Source: Phlebotomus papatasi | Taxonomy: Eukaryota > Arthropoda > Insecta > Diptera > Psychodidae | Assembly (NCBI RefSeq): GCF_024763615.1 | Contig: NC_077223.1 | Location: forward strand, 45,880,627-45,944,626 | Direction of reading: 5' to 3' | DNA length: 64,000 nucleotides | Part shown: positions 37,000-48,911 of the stretch, in pieces | Layout of the letters: every line of letters starts with the position of its first letter | How positions within the stretch are numbered: the stretch's first letter is position 1 | The notes under the pieces: model-generated | The model's database searches: none | Seen by the model: the letters and a program-made list of their open reading frames with translations, nothing else | Told to the model about the DNA's origin: nothing | Position numbers and translations under genes: made by a program

Positions 37000-38474
37000 T
37001 TCAATAATTTCGAAAAAAAATGTTACATGGGCAGCATAGAGTATCGCCAACTAAAAATGGCTCTCCTGAAAAGTTGTCATTTGAGATAGAATAGTATGGA
37101 ATGGAACCGTCGAATTACTCCTTATAATTCACCAAATCAGCAACATTTTATTTATTCAGCAAGACTAAGTGAATTCTAGAATAAATGTGTAATAAAAAGA
37201 CATTAAAAGCGCGACTCATATGAGAATTACAATAAAATAGCAATGCCTTTTGAATTTATCTGAGAATATTTCTCTGCCCAATTATTTACGCACAAGATTA
37301 CTCACAATAAATATCTTTCCAAAGGAGTCCCCATCAGTGAGAATAAGCTAAAGTAATATGACCAATGGACAAAAAGAGCACGAGGTCGTTAATTTTCGTG
37401 AATTAGTGTTGGCAAAATGTCCAAATTGCCGTGCATTTTGTCAATCAATTTTAAAATTGAGAAAAGTACAAAACACACAGAAGGAAAACGGACCAATATC
37501 GTATTGAATGTGAAAAAGCTTGGAGATAGAGAGAGACAGTGACTAAAAGGCGGAGGAGCAAAAAAATATTGAGAAATTGATTGAAAAGGAAAGAAGTGAA
37601 ACGGAATAAAAGTATAAAGATGAATTGTCAAAATTTGCAGCACTGAGAATCTTTGGATACAGTGGATCAAAAGAAAAGAAAAAACAATGCGAAAAAGAGA
37701 TACGAAAAATGGGCAAAATTAAAAACAAAAAAAAAAGAACAAAATCTGGGCTTAAAGAGTCCCCGCACTTGAGCCACTAATTTTCTCGCTAAAAGAACAA
37801 CACAAAAGAGCTAAGTGGTGTTCTCTCTACGGCAATTCACAAGAGCGACACATTTTATTGGTACTGGGATGATTCAGGGGAGGAGAAAGTCATTAATCCA
37901 ATGATGGTAATTACCGTGGATCGCGCCATGTAATAAAATATCCCAATAAAACTTATAGTGGATTTGAATTGTTGCTATATTCTCACCCATATGTTACATT
38001 TTGTTATACCTTTGCGTTACCAATACGATTCTTTCTGCTAAAGGAAATATGCTAAATAAAAACAAAGATTTCTTATTTAAATAAGGTTTTACATTCGAAA
38101 ATTCATTAAATGGACAGTAATTCATTTGGACAACAAGTACCTAAATAAATTTGATTAGTTAATTTTAAAAGTTAATGCAAAAATTTAGTTTATACAAATT
38201 AAAAAACAATTTATGATAAATTCTCTTAAAAGTTAAAAGCTGTATATAGTATTCCAAAGAAATTAAAAAAAAAAAATAAAAAGTTGTGACGAAAATACCG
38301 CTTAATTGCTGAAGTTTCATTTTTAACTGATTCAGATGATTAAGACGTTGCTGATTTCAAGACATTCCGTCCAAATGCTATCTAAATTATAATAAGATTG
38401 AAGCCCGTATACAATAGTTTGCCTTTAAACCTTGAAAACTATTCGAAGTAATAATGCTGGCATTTTTAATATTA
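37000..38474. other. AT-rich non-coding DNA
   Basis: Nothing recognisable. 37390-37740 is purine-rich on the + strand and gives phenylalanine/serine-rich chance frames on the minus strand. Confidence 0.5.
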
Positions 38475-39491
38475 GGGGGGATGCTTGTAATTTGGAACAG
38501 GGTGCGTATAAGCAGCAATGTCCTAAGTTTGAAGTGCAATATCTTCAATACAAATTCAAGTTTTTTTGTTGCTTTTCAAAAGTATTGTTTGAAACCTTGT
38601 TAAGCAGTTTATTGTCTATACTCTTTCTAAAAATAAATCTTATACCTTTAAAATGAATAAAAATGTAGGCATGAATGTGAGTGTAATTTTGGACACCTTG
38701 CTTGTAAATCTGGACACTTTGCTTGTAATTTTGTACAGCTAATCCGCCTCAACAAGATACTTATTGTCGTCGATTTCAAAAATCTAACTTACCAAGTTCT
38801 CTTTTTGTTTATGAAAAGAAACCGTACAGGATGTCTCAAGCGGTGACAACCAAAATCCCGAAAGCCAAAATCCCGAATGTTCAAAATCCTGAAAGGGATG
38901 AAATTATATGAAGGAAAATGTTTAGAATAATTTCCCAAGACACAGAAGATTTCCCTTTGCCTCCAGCAAGCGCGGGTGTAATCGTGGGAGTTAGCTACGA
39001 CACTTTTAAGAATTCGGGATTTTGGCCTTTTCGGGATTTTGGCGTTCGGAATTTTAGCTTTCGGGATTTTGGCTTTCGGGATTATGACCGGGACCCGTCT
39101 CAAGAAGTCCGGAAACTTTCCATATCATTCATTAAAGGGATTTGACATCGGCAGTCCAGTTACGCGTGGATTCAAAAATATATAAGAAAAGTTATTCATA
39201 TATCACAACAGCTAAATAAGACTAAAAAAAACATAAAGTTCTGTAATATTTCTCGTAAGGAACTGCTTACACTGAAGTTTCAACAAAGCAATTTTATTTC
39301 CAAATAATATGCGAAATTGAACGAATTTACTGTTAAAATCTTCGAAAGATAATAAATAATATTTAGATAGAATGTATTATTCATTAAATATTGGAAGAAA
39401 ATTCCAAAATTATTCAATTTATTTATGGTGTCCAAAATTATCCTCAAAGTGTCCAAAATTACAAGCTCTGCCAAATTACAAACAGTTCTCC
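38475..39491 (-). mobile_element. pogo-type remnant, copy 3 (inverted), split by a foldback element
   Basis: TA-flanked, left GGGGGGATGCTTGTAATTTG-like end and right ACAAACAGTTCTCC end. It contains 'ctaatccgcctcaacaag', the inverted form of the transposase end in copy 1, and 'tgtccaaaattatcctcaaa'. The foldback element at 38841-39096 lies inside it, duplicating gtctcaag, so the foldback arrived later. Confidence 0.82.
38841..39096 (+). mobile_element. foldback element with 15-bp arrays, copy 2
   Basis: 256 bp, ends CGGTGACAACC and GACCGGGACCC, perfect 8-bp duplication gtctcaag at 38833-38840 and 39097-39104. The left arm is short (two to three units) and the right arm longer; the core has cctccagcaagcgcggg at about 38960. 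Confidence 0.95.
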
Positions 39492-39493
39492 TA

Positions 39494-41455
39494 TGCAAAA
39501 ATGTCTGCTTAAATGGCCTAGCTGGTCTAAACTATGTACTTACGATCTAACAGAAAATCGTCTATAATTCTTGAGTAAATTGCACTTTAGCAGCGAGACT
39601 AAATATATTTTTATGGATTTCCACTCCAAATGGTAATTAATTTTTTATAAAGGAATTTTATGAGAGCCTTCTTAAAAATGGACAACAGATTCGTGTACAG
39701 CTGATCTAAATTAGAAAGACACTCTCTAATGAATAAATATTTCGTGATAATTTTACATCTTAAGGAGATTTAATTTTAATTTTATGAAACTGGTAAGTTT
39801 TCTATAAAAATGAACTAAATATTTTATAAATATTTTACATTGTCAATCGAGTTTCTAATATAGAAAAAAGAGTATCTTTAACCCTATAAAGACCAAAAAA
39901 ATATTTAAATTATAAGAAAATAATTTTTAAACGAAAAACTATGCTTTTTATTAGTTTTTTTTATTTTAATTTTCTTATTAAAGCATGACATTTTTGCTCT
40001 TTGATTTTGAACTAATGAAAATGACTAAATTTATTCCAACGAAATTTTTATTATAGAAAGGAAAAACAATTTTGTAAGACTTTTAATCAAAATTCATTAT
40101 TTCTTTTTCAATTTTAACCGATTTCCCCTAGATAGAGTCCCGTAATAAGAATTTAATTAAAATAGCAAGCTTCTTAACAAACTGAAACTTTGCATGATTG
40201 TATTTTAAAGAAACCTATTATTCAGAAATCCTTTTATATTTATTTATTAGTCATTCAACTACATAAAATATGTCACTGTCAAACTAATAAAATCAGCAAA
40301 ACTCTTGCAAAAGGTGACTTTTAATAGTGAGAAACGGAAAAGGAATGAGAATTTTACTATTTCAATAAATTCAAAAATTTTCTCTCATAGAACATTGAGC
40401 TTTAACAGTCGAAAAATCTCAGATGGAGAATTATCAGAATTCACCGGTATTTTATGGCCACTTCATCGTCACTGACATCAATTCACGACAATGTTGGTGG
40501 TTTTCCGGAATTTGAGTGTCTCCTCGATGAACTCCATCACCCCCCATCTTCGGCATCAGTGCGCACCTCCAGAACTGGTATGTGGCTCTTAACTACTTCA
40601 ATGGCAACAATTTACCCATAAAACGAGTGGATTTGATAAGAAAACCTCCTACGAGGTACTCTTGTGAGAGGGGTTCACGTGCGCGACCAAACCACTTTTC
40701 TGTAATCGTGCAGAAAACCGTGACCTTACCACGCGAGAAAAGTGTCCATAAGAACTTGTAGGTGGATGTCCATCAGGCATCACACTTCAAATGATGGCCT
40801 TCATAAAAGGGTATAATACAATGTTAAAAAAAGACTTTGCAGAGTGTTCGAATTTATAAATTTCACCTTGTGAAATCGATTGCACATTGTTGGTTAGAAT
40901 TTGAATGAGTAAAATAATCGAATTATAGTACCGCACACAAAATCCCTTTTAATTTTATATTCCTCACTAATTTGGCTCATTCGTATCAATAAGTCAAAAG
41001 TTAAATCAAAATCTATAAAAAAAAATATTTACAGCGAAATAAATTTACCGATAAATTACCGATTTGTTTGATAAATCCATAAATACCGTTTTTATCTATT
41101 TTGAAAATTGGAAGCAACACTAAGACGGCGATGGACGTATTAGAAGCGAGACAGCCCTAAAGATCAGAAAATTTAATTTCTGATTTAAGGAACTTTAAGC
41201 AAAAAGACAATTCTTGAAAATAATTAGACATTTTTTTCTCTGAATGATCTTCAAAAGAAATTAGGGTGAATAAGTCTTCGTCTAAGCAACTTTTCAATAT
41301 TATTTCTAAAAAAAAAAGATATGAAAGTAAATGAAGGGCATGATGGCTGTGGGGAAAATGGAATTGTTATTTTTCGCCCCGAAGTCCATTTATTAGTAAT
41401 CCCTGGAGAAGATGTAAAATCGTTATCCTTTATCGTTCGATGCCACTAGTCAATA
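39494..41455. other. AT-rich non-coding DNA
   Basis: 39500-40400 is extremely AT-rich. 40430-40800 is a short unique, GC-richer patch without a supported exon. A dispersed-repeat trace (ctaagacggcgatgg) occurs near 41140. Confidence 0.45.
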
Positions 41456-42366
41456 GGGGAGACTGGGGCAAAAAGTCACAAAACGGATATTTTATTTTTT
41501 TACAAGCTACTCGAGCGCTTCAAAAATTTCTAATTAGCGTAGTTTTATAGGAAATTTATCGCTTACAACTTTGTGAAAGTAATATTCCTCTATTTTGTAA
41601 GGAAATACGTTTATCGAGCCAATTTCTAAAAGGTAATTTTGTGACCATTCTCAAAAATGCTGGGGTAAATAGTACCAGACATTGGGTATTATCATATTTT
41701 GATTCGCTTTATTACAGGCTTCCGTAAATTTGAAAAAATACCTAGAGGACATATTTTCTTAGAAAATTTATTCATCTACACCTTTGTAAAACACCGTTAT
41801 CTCTAGGAGAAAAATGAGAAAACGAGAAAAGCGCTTTTCAAGCTATTTTTGAAAAAAACACACAAAAGACTGCAAATGGTTTGACCAATGCAAACAACAA
41901 GCGGCGAGACATGATAATGATGTTTCTTTTCGCCGTGAGACATCAGAAATTGCTTCGCTTTTTGTTACTTTTTGCTCTATACCTTTTGTTACTTTTTACC
42001 CCAAGTGGTCATTTTTAATAAAAGGATTTCTGGAGAAAAGAACTTTTGTCAAATTCTAAAATAGATAGTGGATTCGTATTCAAAAAATCCAAATTATTTA
42101 GAAAATATTCACCAGTGTATCAATTTTGGAAAATAAGTAGGTAATAATTGTTATCTTCTGCAAGGAAAATATTTCAAAAATAGGGCTAAAAATTCGATAT
42201 TTTTTATTTTCTAAATTCCTTGTTCGAATTCTAAAAAAACTTACGACATTGAAGAAGGTCTATGGAGGCTATCTATAGAAAAAAAATTTGAGCCGTTACC
42301 TTTTTTACCTTGGAAGATATTGAATTTTGAATTTTTCGATTTATAACTTTTTGCCCCAGTCTGCCC
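41456..42366 (-). mobile_element. 911-bp TA-flanked MITE, copy B
   Basis: Same length as copy A (13250-14160) and inverted relative to it. Ends GGGGAGACTGGGGCAAAAAG and CTTTTTGCCCCAGTCTGCCC, TA on both sides (41454-41455, 42367-42368). The two copies look highly similar along their length, which suggests recent activity. No coding capacity. Confidence 0.92.
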
Positions 42367-42368
42367 TA

Positions 42369-43481
42369 CTTTGAAAAAAGAAAAGTTTTGTTAAATTACA
42401 AGAAAGGTCAAAAGAATGTCCTTCCAAATAAAATGTGAGGAAAGGTATTGCAAAATGGTAAACAGCGTCCTTTTCTCTAAATTTTAACAAGATTCCTTTA
42501 TCTGCTAACAATTTTTTTTTTCATTGTAGTTATAATCATGCAAATACTAAGGCGAGTATTACTTAAAATTTCAATTCCAAAAATTCTTATTAGAATATGA
42601 GAACCAAGGGGTTCGATTGCAGAGATAACACAATTAACTTAAAATAAAGAAACTAAATATATAATATTACTGGTCCTATGAGTTCGAGCAACGAAAGTCC
42701 AAACACATGTTTATCCATCCCAAGAGATTCGCGAGAAAAAAAATTGATCTCCACTCGAGACAAATATTTTTCGATGGTCCTCTTCATTTTGACTTGGTTC
42801 CATTGGAGAAGTGGCCGTACAAGAAGATATAACAATTCGCCAGTATTATGGCTACAAGCGTTAAAATGCGATATTCCTTGACAGATGATTATGAACATAA
42901 AAATATAAGATAAATGTTGTGAAATAAAACACCGAATTTGCATAACGATAAGTGTCCCGAAAATAATAACAATAAAATACTATATAAAACCATTAGATTT
43001 TTATATGAGGCCTTTTTTAAATACATTCCTCACATTCACCGAAACTATTAAACGAATTATAACAGCGATTCAATTGTCTCAAACATCCGTTCTATAAATT
43101 CTTTTTTAACTCAATGGCAATAGCCCAAGTTTGCGATTATAGGTGTGTCCTTTAATTGCTTTTCAAATGGGATGAAATGGTCTTTGTGTAAATTTTGTAA
43201 AATATATCTCAACATCGAAAGTGTTGTTCTATAAACATACAACGACCCAACACTTAACAATATCGGTTAATAAGACCAATGCTTACAGTACAAGTAATAT
43301 TTTATAAATAATTTAAAGTGTAAAAATATTTTTTATTGCTCGTATTTCACAGAGAGAGCAATATACATAATTTATTTTATCGATTTTGAATTGTATGTTT
43401 ATTTGAATTTTTTACCATCCAACGGATCATATTTCGTTAATATTTTGAATTTGTGATGTTTGGTAAAAAGTATCCAGAATA
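42369..43481. other. AT-rich non-coding DNA
   Basis: Nothing bounded or coding seen. Confidence 0.5.
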
Positions 43482-43909
43482 GGGTAAATGTTCCAAATTC
43501 CGGCCAGTTTGCAATTTCGGCCACCTTTTTTGTTCCTCGAATTTCCATGAACTTTTAGATTTTACGTACTCTAGAGATTATACAATGCAAAAGAATAACA
43601 AAAAATGTAGCTTTGACAAACGAAATGACGTGAAAAAAATATTGGAAGAATTCCCGAAGGGCAAGGAACTATGAGAATGAAGGTGGCCGAAATAGGGCAC
43701 CAAAGCTATGTCTATATTTTTATTCATTTTAAAATGTATTAAGAATGATTTTAGAGTAAATAAAGACGGTAAACTCTTTACAAGGTTTCAAGCAACACTC
43801 CTTAAGAAGAATGAATAAAAAAATCAATTTGTATTAAAAATATTACATATTTCAAACTTGAGACTTTGACGCTTGCATGCAACTATGCCGAAATTTGTCA
43901 CACTTACCC
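43482..43909. mobile_element. TA-flanked MITE, GGGTAAG family, copy 2
   Basis: 428 bp, TA on both sides. Ends GGGTAAATGTTCCAAATTCC and ATTTGTCACACTTACCC. Same orientation and nearly the same length as the 1862-2292 copy. Confidence 0.88.
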
Positions 43910-43911
43910 TA

Positions 43912-45200
43912 CCATTTTACCGTATTTCTGTGTGTCGGCCCATCTTATAGGACAAACGGTAATAAAATCAATTTTTATTTTTAAATTGATTGCAAGAGAA
44001 ATTGTGGGTACAGGAGTTTTAACAATCTCAAACGAAATCGGAGTAAGGAATACCTCGTAGAATTATTTTATTGCTCGAACTACATAGCAATATATTAACT
44101 TGATTTTGAGATATATATGACTCTTAATCCTTTTTAGTTACTTTGACTCATGCCGATCCCCTTGAAAACATATTTTATTATATTTTTGAAATATGGAGGA
44201 CTATGAGTCCTCAGAGAACCCAACTTCCCATTAATCGATCATCGCATCATTATAGTTTAGATTAGATTGAGGGCGGTGCCTTATAAGAACGCTGCACCTA
44301 GGCCTCAATTTGGATCCATTACGAATTTCAATTGACTATTCAGGCAACCTTTTTTCCGAACTAATGCCATTAAAGAGGGTCAGGTTTATCCTTTTAAAAT
44401 CTTTATTAACATCATTATGGGTATCACCTTCATTATCAAACAACATATTTTTTGGCATTTATCGAAAGCAGGACATCGTATTTTTCTGGGGGAAAATATT
44501 TTCGGTCAGTAATGGCCTCTACACACTAGAGAAATTTAGGTCCATATTGAAGCAAATTCCCTACACTTGTGCACGAAAAACTCTTTAATATGGACATAAA
44601 TTTCTCTAGTGTGTAGAGGCCATAAGTTAGCAAAGAACAAGGATCAAAAATATGGCCTGTACGACCAGTGATTAGGGATCTTCTGCCGTCTTGCCCGTTG
44701 AGGTCGGTTGTGAAATCAGCGGCAGCCGCAAATGGTTTAAGAGGAAATAAAATCTATCTATATCTACCTATATTAGCTCCCTATATAGTCCAACCTGTCG
44801 CCAGAGATGGGCCTAGACACATTTTATCAGTTATGATTTACACATAACCGAAACCCAAAACAAAAATGACTGTCAGTCCTTGGGAAATTAACGATATTCA
44901 TCTAAAAATTCACAATCTTGACAATTTCTTTCTCAGAAACGGCTTGATCGATCTTAATGAAATTCGGCTTAAACTCGACGTGCAATTCAAACTTTACATA
45001 TTTTTAGATTTCACGTCTGATCGCTTGATCTGGTAGCTCCAGTACAATCTAATCACTTTTTGAAGAAATCTAGCATTACTTACAGTACAACAAAATGCAA
45101 ATTTTTTCATATTATATGGGAAACCATAGGTTTGTCTTATATCTCCCGAATAAACTTGTAATTCATGACGTAAAGTTTATTTTATGGTGAAGGTTATTAA
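43912..45200. other. non-coding DNA
   Basis: Apart from the palindrome at 44513-44622, no repeat border or exon recognised. Confidence 0.45.
44513..44622. mobile_element. 110-bp palindromic MITE
   Basis: The left arm TGGCCTCTACACACTAGAGA pairs with TCTCTAGTGTGTAGAGGCCA at the right, stem about 34 bp with one mismatch. Flanked by TAA on both sides (44510-44512, 44623-44625), a 3-bp duplication typical of PIF/Harbinger elements. It would form a strong hairpin as RNA. Confidence 0.82.
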
Positions 45201-45960
45201 CCCTTTAAAGACGATTGGGTTACCCATAACAAATAAAGAAAATAATTTTTTCTGACTGTAAAGTTATTCTATCTAATGTTTTTTTACATATTTAATCGTA
45301 AAATAGGGTGTAGGAATCTAGAAAACTTTTGTTGAAAATCTCCAACTTTTTGTTAAAGCTCAAAAGCGACGGATTTTCAATTTACCTTGATGAATGATTT
45401 TTTAAATTTTTTATATTTGCATTTTTTAAGCAAAAACTTCTAAGTACTAGAAATTAAAATAACTATACATAATATTTTTATAAGAATGAAAATTATTCGT
45501 CGGTATTCTCAGAAAATTAGGGCACTGAATGAGTCAAGTGGTAGAGCACTCGCTCTATGATGCAAGTGTCCCGGATTCGAATCCCCTTTAGGTCACCAGG
45601 AATTTTTCTGGCGTTAAAGCTGTTGGGATTGCATCCACTGAGCTTCACTGCACTTGATTCCACGAGCATGAGAATGACAATCTCATCCAGAAAAAATAAT
45701 AATACATGTCTAGAAATCCCCTTGCGGGAAGGCCTTGTTCCTTCACGTAATGTTGTGCCAGCAATATTATTATTGTCAGAAAATTAATTTAAATTTTTGA
45801 GATATTTTTGTCCCTAGTCGTTAAGGGTAGAAAACATATGGAATAAGACTCTGTTGAGCTTTTCAAGGTTTTAGATGTAAGACATTTCATAAGTTTTGTT
45901 TATGGATTTCATTTTTATTGTTGATTTTCGGTCCGTAAAAGGCGTCTCGTCCTTAAAGAG
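45201..45960 (-). mobile_element. piggyBac-like MITE, copy 3, containing a SINE
   Basis: TTAA at 45197-45200 and 45961-45964. It is inverted relative to copies 1 and 2, with the tttattgttgattttcggtc block near its right end. Removing the SINE and its duplication leaves about 493 bp. Confidence 0.85.
45520..45775 (+). mobile_element. tRNA-derived SINE, copy 2
   Basis: Closely matches the 8334-8591 copy. B-box variant GATTCGAATCC at 45574-45584, tail ending ATTATTATTG. Perfect 11-bp target duplication tcagaaaatta at 45509-45519 and 45776-45786. Inserted in a piggyBac-like MITE. Confidence 0.92.
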
Positions 45961-45964
45961 TTAA

Positions 45965-47215
45965 GGGGTTACGTGGGTCAAAAAGACTGGAAAACACCAT
46001 CTTTTCTCTAATTTTTTTACAATAATAAATTTTTACTTTAAGATCTTAAGCATAGAAAAGTACAACACTTAAACAGAATTTTCCAAAATTTCATTTAAAA
46101 ATCTTAAAAATTCAGCTGTTGGGACTTGATTTTTGAAGACATTTTTTGAAAAAGCATACTTTTTGGTGGACAAGATTTCTCAGATTCATCTGACGCCAGA
46201 AACTATAAATATTTCACCTGATGAGGTAAACTCGTGCTTGAACTGTACATTTCTTTTTATTGAAATTTAGATTTTTAGCAGAAATTTATATAAAAAATTC
46301 AATATTTTCGGGGTATCTTACACTACTTTTTGAGTTGTAGAATAAATTATAATGAAGGTAAAAAAAGGAATTCTACCGTTCAAGAATGAGTTCATGTTTT
46401 TGGGATTGCTCGAAAATGCGTCGTGCGATTTTTTTTCATTTTCGGATATGTTTTAGAAGATTTTCCAGGCGGACATTTGGCCTTTACGAAAATACCGTCG
46501 AATCATTCCTAATAATATCAGATTTTCAATGTCAAAGGTTTAAAAAGGCTTCTGAAAGCGTATTTCTCATCCGAATGGTATCATGTTGTAGACTTGTTGG
46601 AAAGCTCTTGGAATTTTCAATAAAACTGAACCGGTTCCAACCGGTTATGAACCGGTTCTTAACCGATAACCAATTCAAAAATTCAATTATATTCCTCCTA
46701 AGTTATTTTTCGCAATGTTTTGAATGATTTATAAATCAATTCAAATAGATTGTGAACCGGTTACAGGAAGTTCCGCTTTGAAAGAATTTTTCAGGACCGA
46801 AAAACAGCTCGTGAATTAACTCTAGTGACACAGTAAAATTGCATATCTGCAGGAGTTATCTTTGGGATAAGTTATGGAAACAACGTGATGTATGCAAGAT
46901 ATTTTCATATTTCATCGGTTCATAAGAAATGTGTTTCAAAATTTACCCTGTGAAAAATATTTGCACACATTTAGAGGCATTTCAAAAATTATTTTTATAA
47001 ATGAGCTTCCAATAGTAGGCAATTCATATCAAATTCTTTCAGTCCGTTTTCTCTCAAGGCGGAACTCCCTGTATAAATCGATAAGTAATAAATAATTTTT
47101 GCCGAAAAATCAATTTTATTACTCTTTTAACTATTTTGGGATTTTTTTTTTGAGTGATTAATGAATCGGTTCAAAGCAGTTGAGAACCGGTAAACGGAGT
47201 TAAAGTACTTTTGAG
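45965..47215 (-). repeat. dispersed repeat, largely inverted copy of the long family
   Basis: 45965-46150 matches the start of the 12008 repeat (tcaaaaagactggaaaacac). 46390-46770 is the inverted long dispersed repeat, with 'gggattgctcgaaaatgcgt', 'ttggaaagctcttggaattt' and a run of AACCGGTT motifs at about 46628-46665 (gaaccggttccaaccggtta). The remainder to 47215 is AT-rich with one more aaccggtaaacgg motif. Confidence 0.6.
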
Positions 47216-47545
47216 CGGTGGCAGCGAAAATCCCGAAAGCCAAAATCCTGAAAGCCAAAATCCCGAAAAGGCCAAAATTCCGAAAGCCAAAATCCCGCAT
47301 TTTCAAAATCCTGAAAGGGTTGAAATTATATGCAGGAAAATGTTTAGAATAATTTCCTAAGGCAGAGAAGATTTCCCTTTGCCTCCAGCAAGCGCGGGTA
47401 CAATCGTGGGAGTAGCTGTGACACTTTTAAGAATTCGGGATTTTGGCGTTTGGGATTTTGGCTTTCGGGATTTTGGCATTCGGGATTTTGGCATTCGGGA
47501 TTTTGGCTTTCGACATTTTGGCGTTCGTGATTTTGACCGGGACCC
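47216..47545 (+). mobile_element. foldback element with 15-bp arrays, copy 3
   Basis: 330 bp, ends CGGTGGCAGCG and GACCGGGACCC. Perfect 8-bp duplication cttttgag at 47208-47215 and 47546-47553. Left arm about five units, right arm about eight, core containing cctccagcaagcgcggg. Confidence 0.95.
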
Positions 47546-47660
47546 CTTTTGAGGTATACAGTATTTAATAAGTTACGAGTTCGATTAATTTGTAGTTAAT
47601 TTGTAAAATGCGTTGGCTCTTTCATCTAAAAGTGAAAAAAAACTTCTGTAAATCTAACTA

Positions 47661-48909
47661 GTGTAAATCAAGCTAATTCAAAACCTGCTCCAAATGGAAA
47701 TTTTTCACTATTCCAAATAGAAACGTCATTGTTTTCATGATAAATACAGTACTAAATTATTATATTTATATAATAATTTTATATACCACAGTTTCATTAT
47801 TTAGTTAATTTTGCTCCAAATAAATCGAAAATCCATTCATATTCACAAATTTTAATTTGTTAATTTGTCAGAAAAATTAAAAGTATACCTTTTCACCATC
47901 GAATTTTTCATCGATCGACCATGTTTTCCGATGAAAAACACAATGAGGTAATTGTTGTTTATTCGTTTTGATTAACATTTATGTCATATTACTGGATATT
48001 TTTAGCCAAATTAAGTGCTAATCTTTATTGTTAACGGTACGTGAAATTTTCAAATGAAATAATTACCTATTTCGTGAACAAAAAGGGTTTTTCTGAGGTG
48101 TCTGCAAATGTTTTAATAGGAAACCCCGGAAATATGATTTTTTGGGGGAGATTTTCTTATTGTTTTAGATGGGAAAGGCGAAAAAGCAACTCAACAAGGT
48201 TTTGGAAGCCTTTCGTCGCGGTTTCATTTATACACTGTTTGTCTCCAATTAGAAAATTTACCTTGTCTCCATTTGGATTAATTTGTTTCCAATAGAAGCA
48301 TTTTACGCTTGCATATTTTTCTTGTATTTAAGAAGATTTCAAATTATATGTAAAGAATTTTCACTAAACAGTAGCATTCTAGAAGAGTCAAGGAGCAAAT
48401 TTATGTAATTCTCCTCAGAAAAAATATGAACTTAGGGCAGAATCACATTGACAGTCAAATTACTCACCGTATTTCGTTAATTTACGCATTTTCAATTAAA
48501 TTCTTACGCAAATTCTCGATTACCGTATTACCTTATCTCGTACTCGGTGGCACTAGGTGAAAATAGTATAACAAAATTGAAGAAATAAAACGAAAATGTG
48601 ATAAACGGTGAGCAGAAAAACTGTACGATTAATTTCTCGTACAGTTTTTTTTTTGCTCACCGTTTATCGACTTTCGTTTTATTTCTTCAATTTTCTTATA
48701 CTATTTTCACCTAGTGCCACCGAGTATAAGATATGGTAATACGGTAATGAAAAAATTACGTAAGAATTGCAATGAAAATGCGTAAATTAACGAAATACGG
48801 TGGGGATACGGCGAACATTTTATTGTCAATGTGATTCTGCCCTTAATGTGTTGAATCTTCTGTCAAAGTTCAAGCGTCTTTAAATGGTTTTAAATTGGGA
48901 CATTTACCC
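47661..48909 (+). mobile_element. TA-flanked element with psq-type transposase trace, copy 1
   Basis: Left end GTGTAAATCAAGCTAATTC after TA, right end GGGACATTTACCC before TA. The segment 47690-48310 is closely repeated at 60203-60871. Around 48185-48225 is a fragment of the psq-like coding seen better in that second copy. It is interrupted by the palindromic element at 48435-48842. Probably a degraded pogo-type element. Confidence 0.7.
48435..48842. mobile_element. 408-bp palindromic Harbinger-like MITE
   Basis: Almost the whole element is one inverted repeat: GGGCAGAATCACATTGACA at the left, TGTCAATGTGATTCTGCCC at the right, arms complementary to a short centre near 48630 (gaaaaactgtacg / cgtacagtttttt). 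Flanked by TTA on both sides (48432-48434, 48843-48845). TTA duplication plus GGG ends fit PIF/Harbinger. Confidence 0.9.
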
Positions 48910-48911
48910 TA

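Noticed and set aside
37389..37728. Phenylalanine/serine-rich minus-strand frames
   Set aside because: Produced by a purine-rich low-complexity tract; no exon borders.
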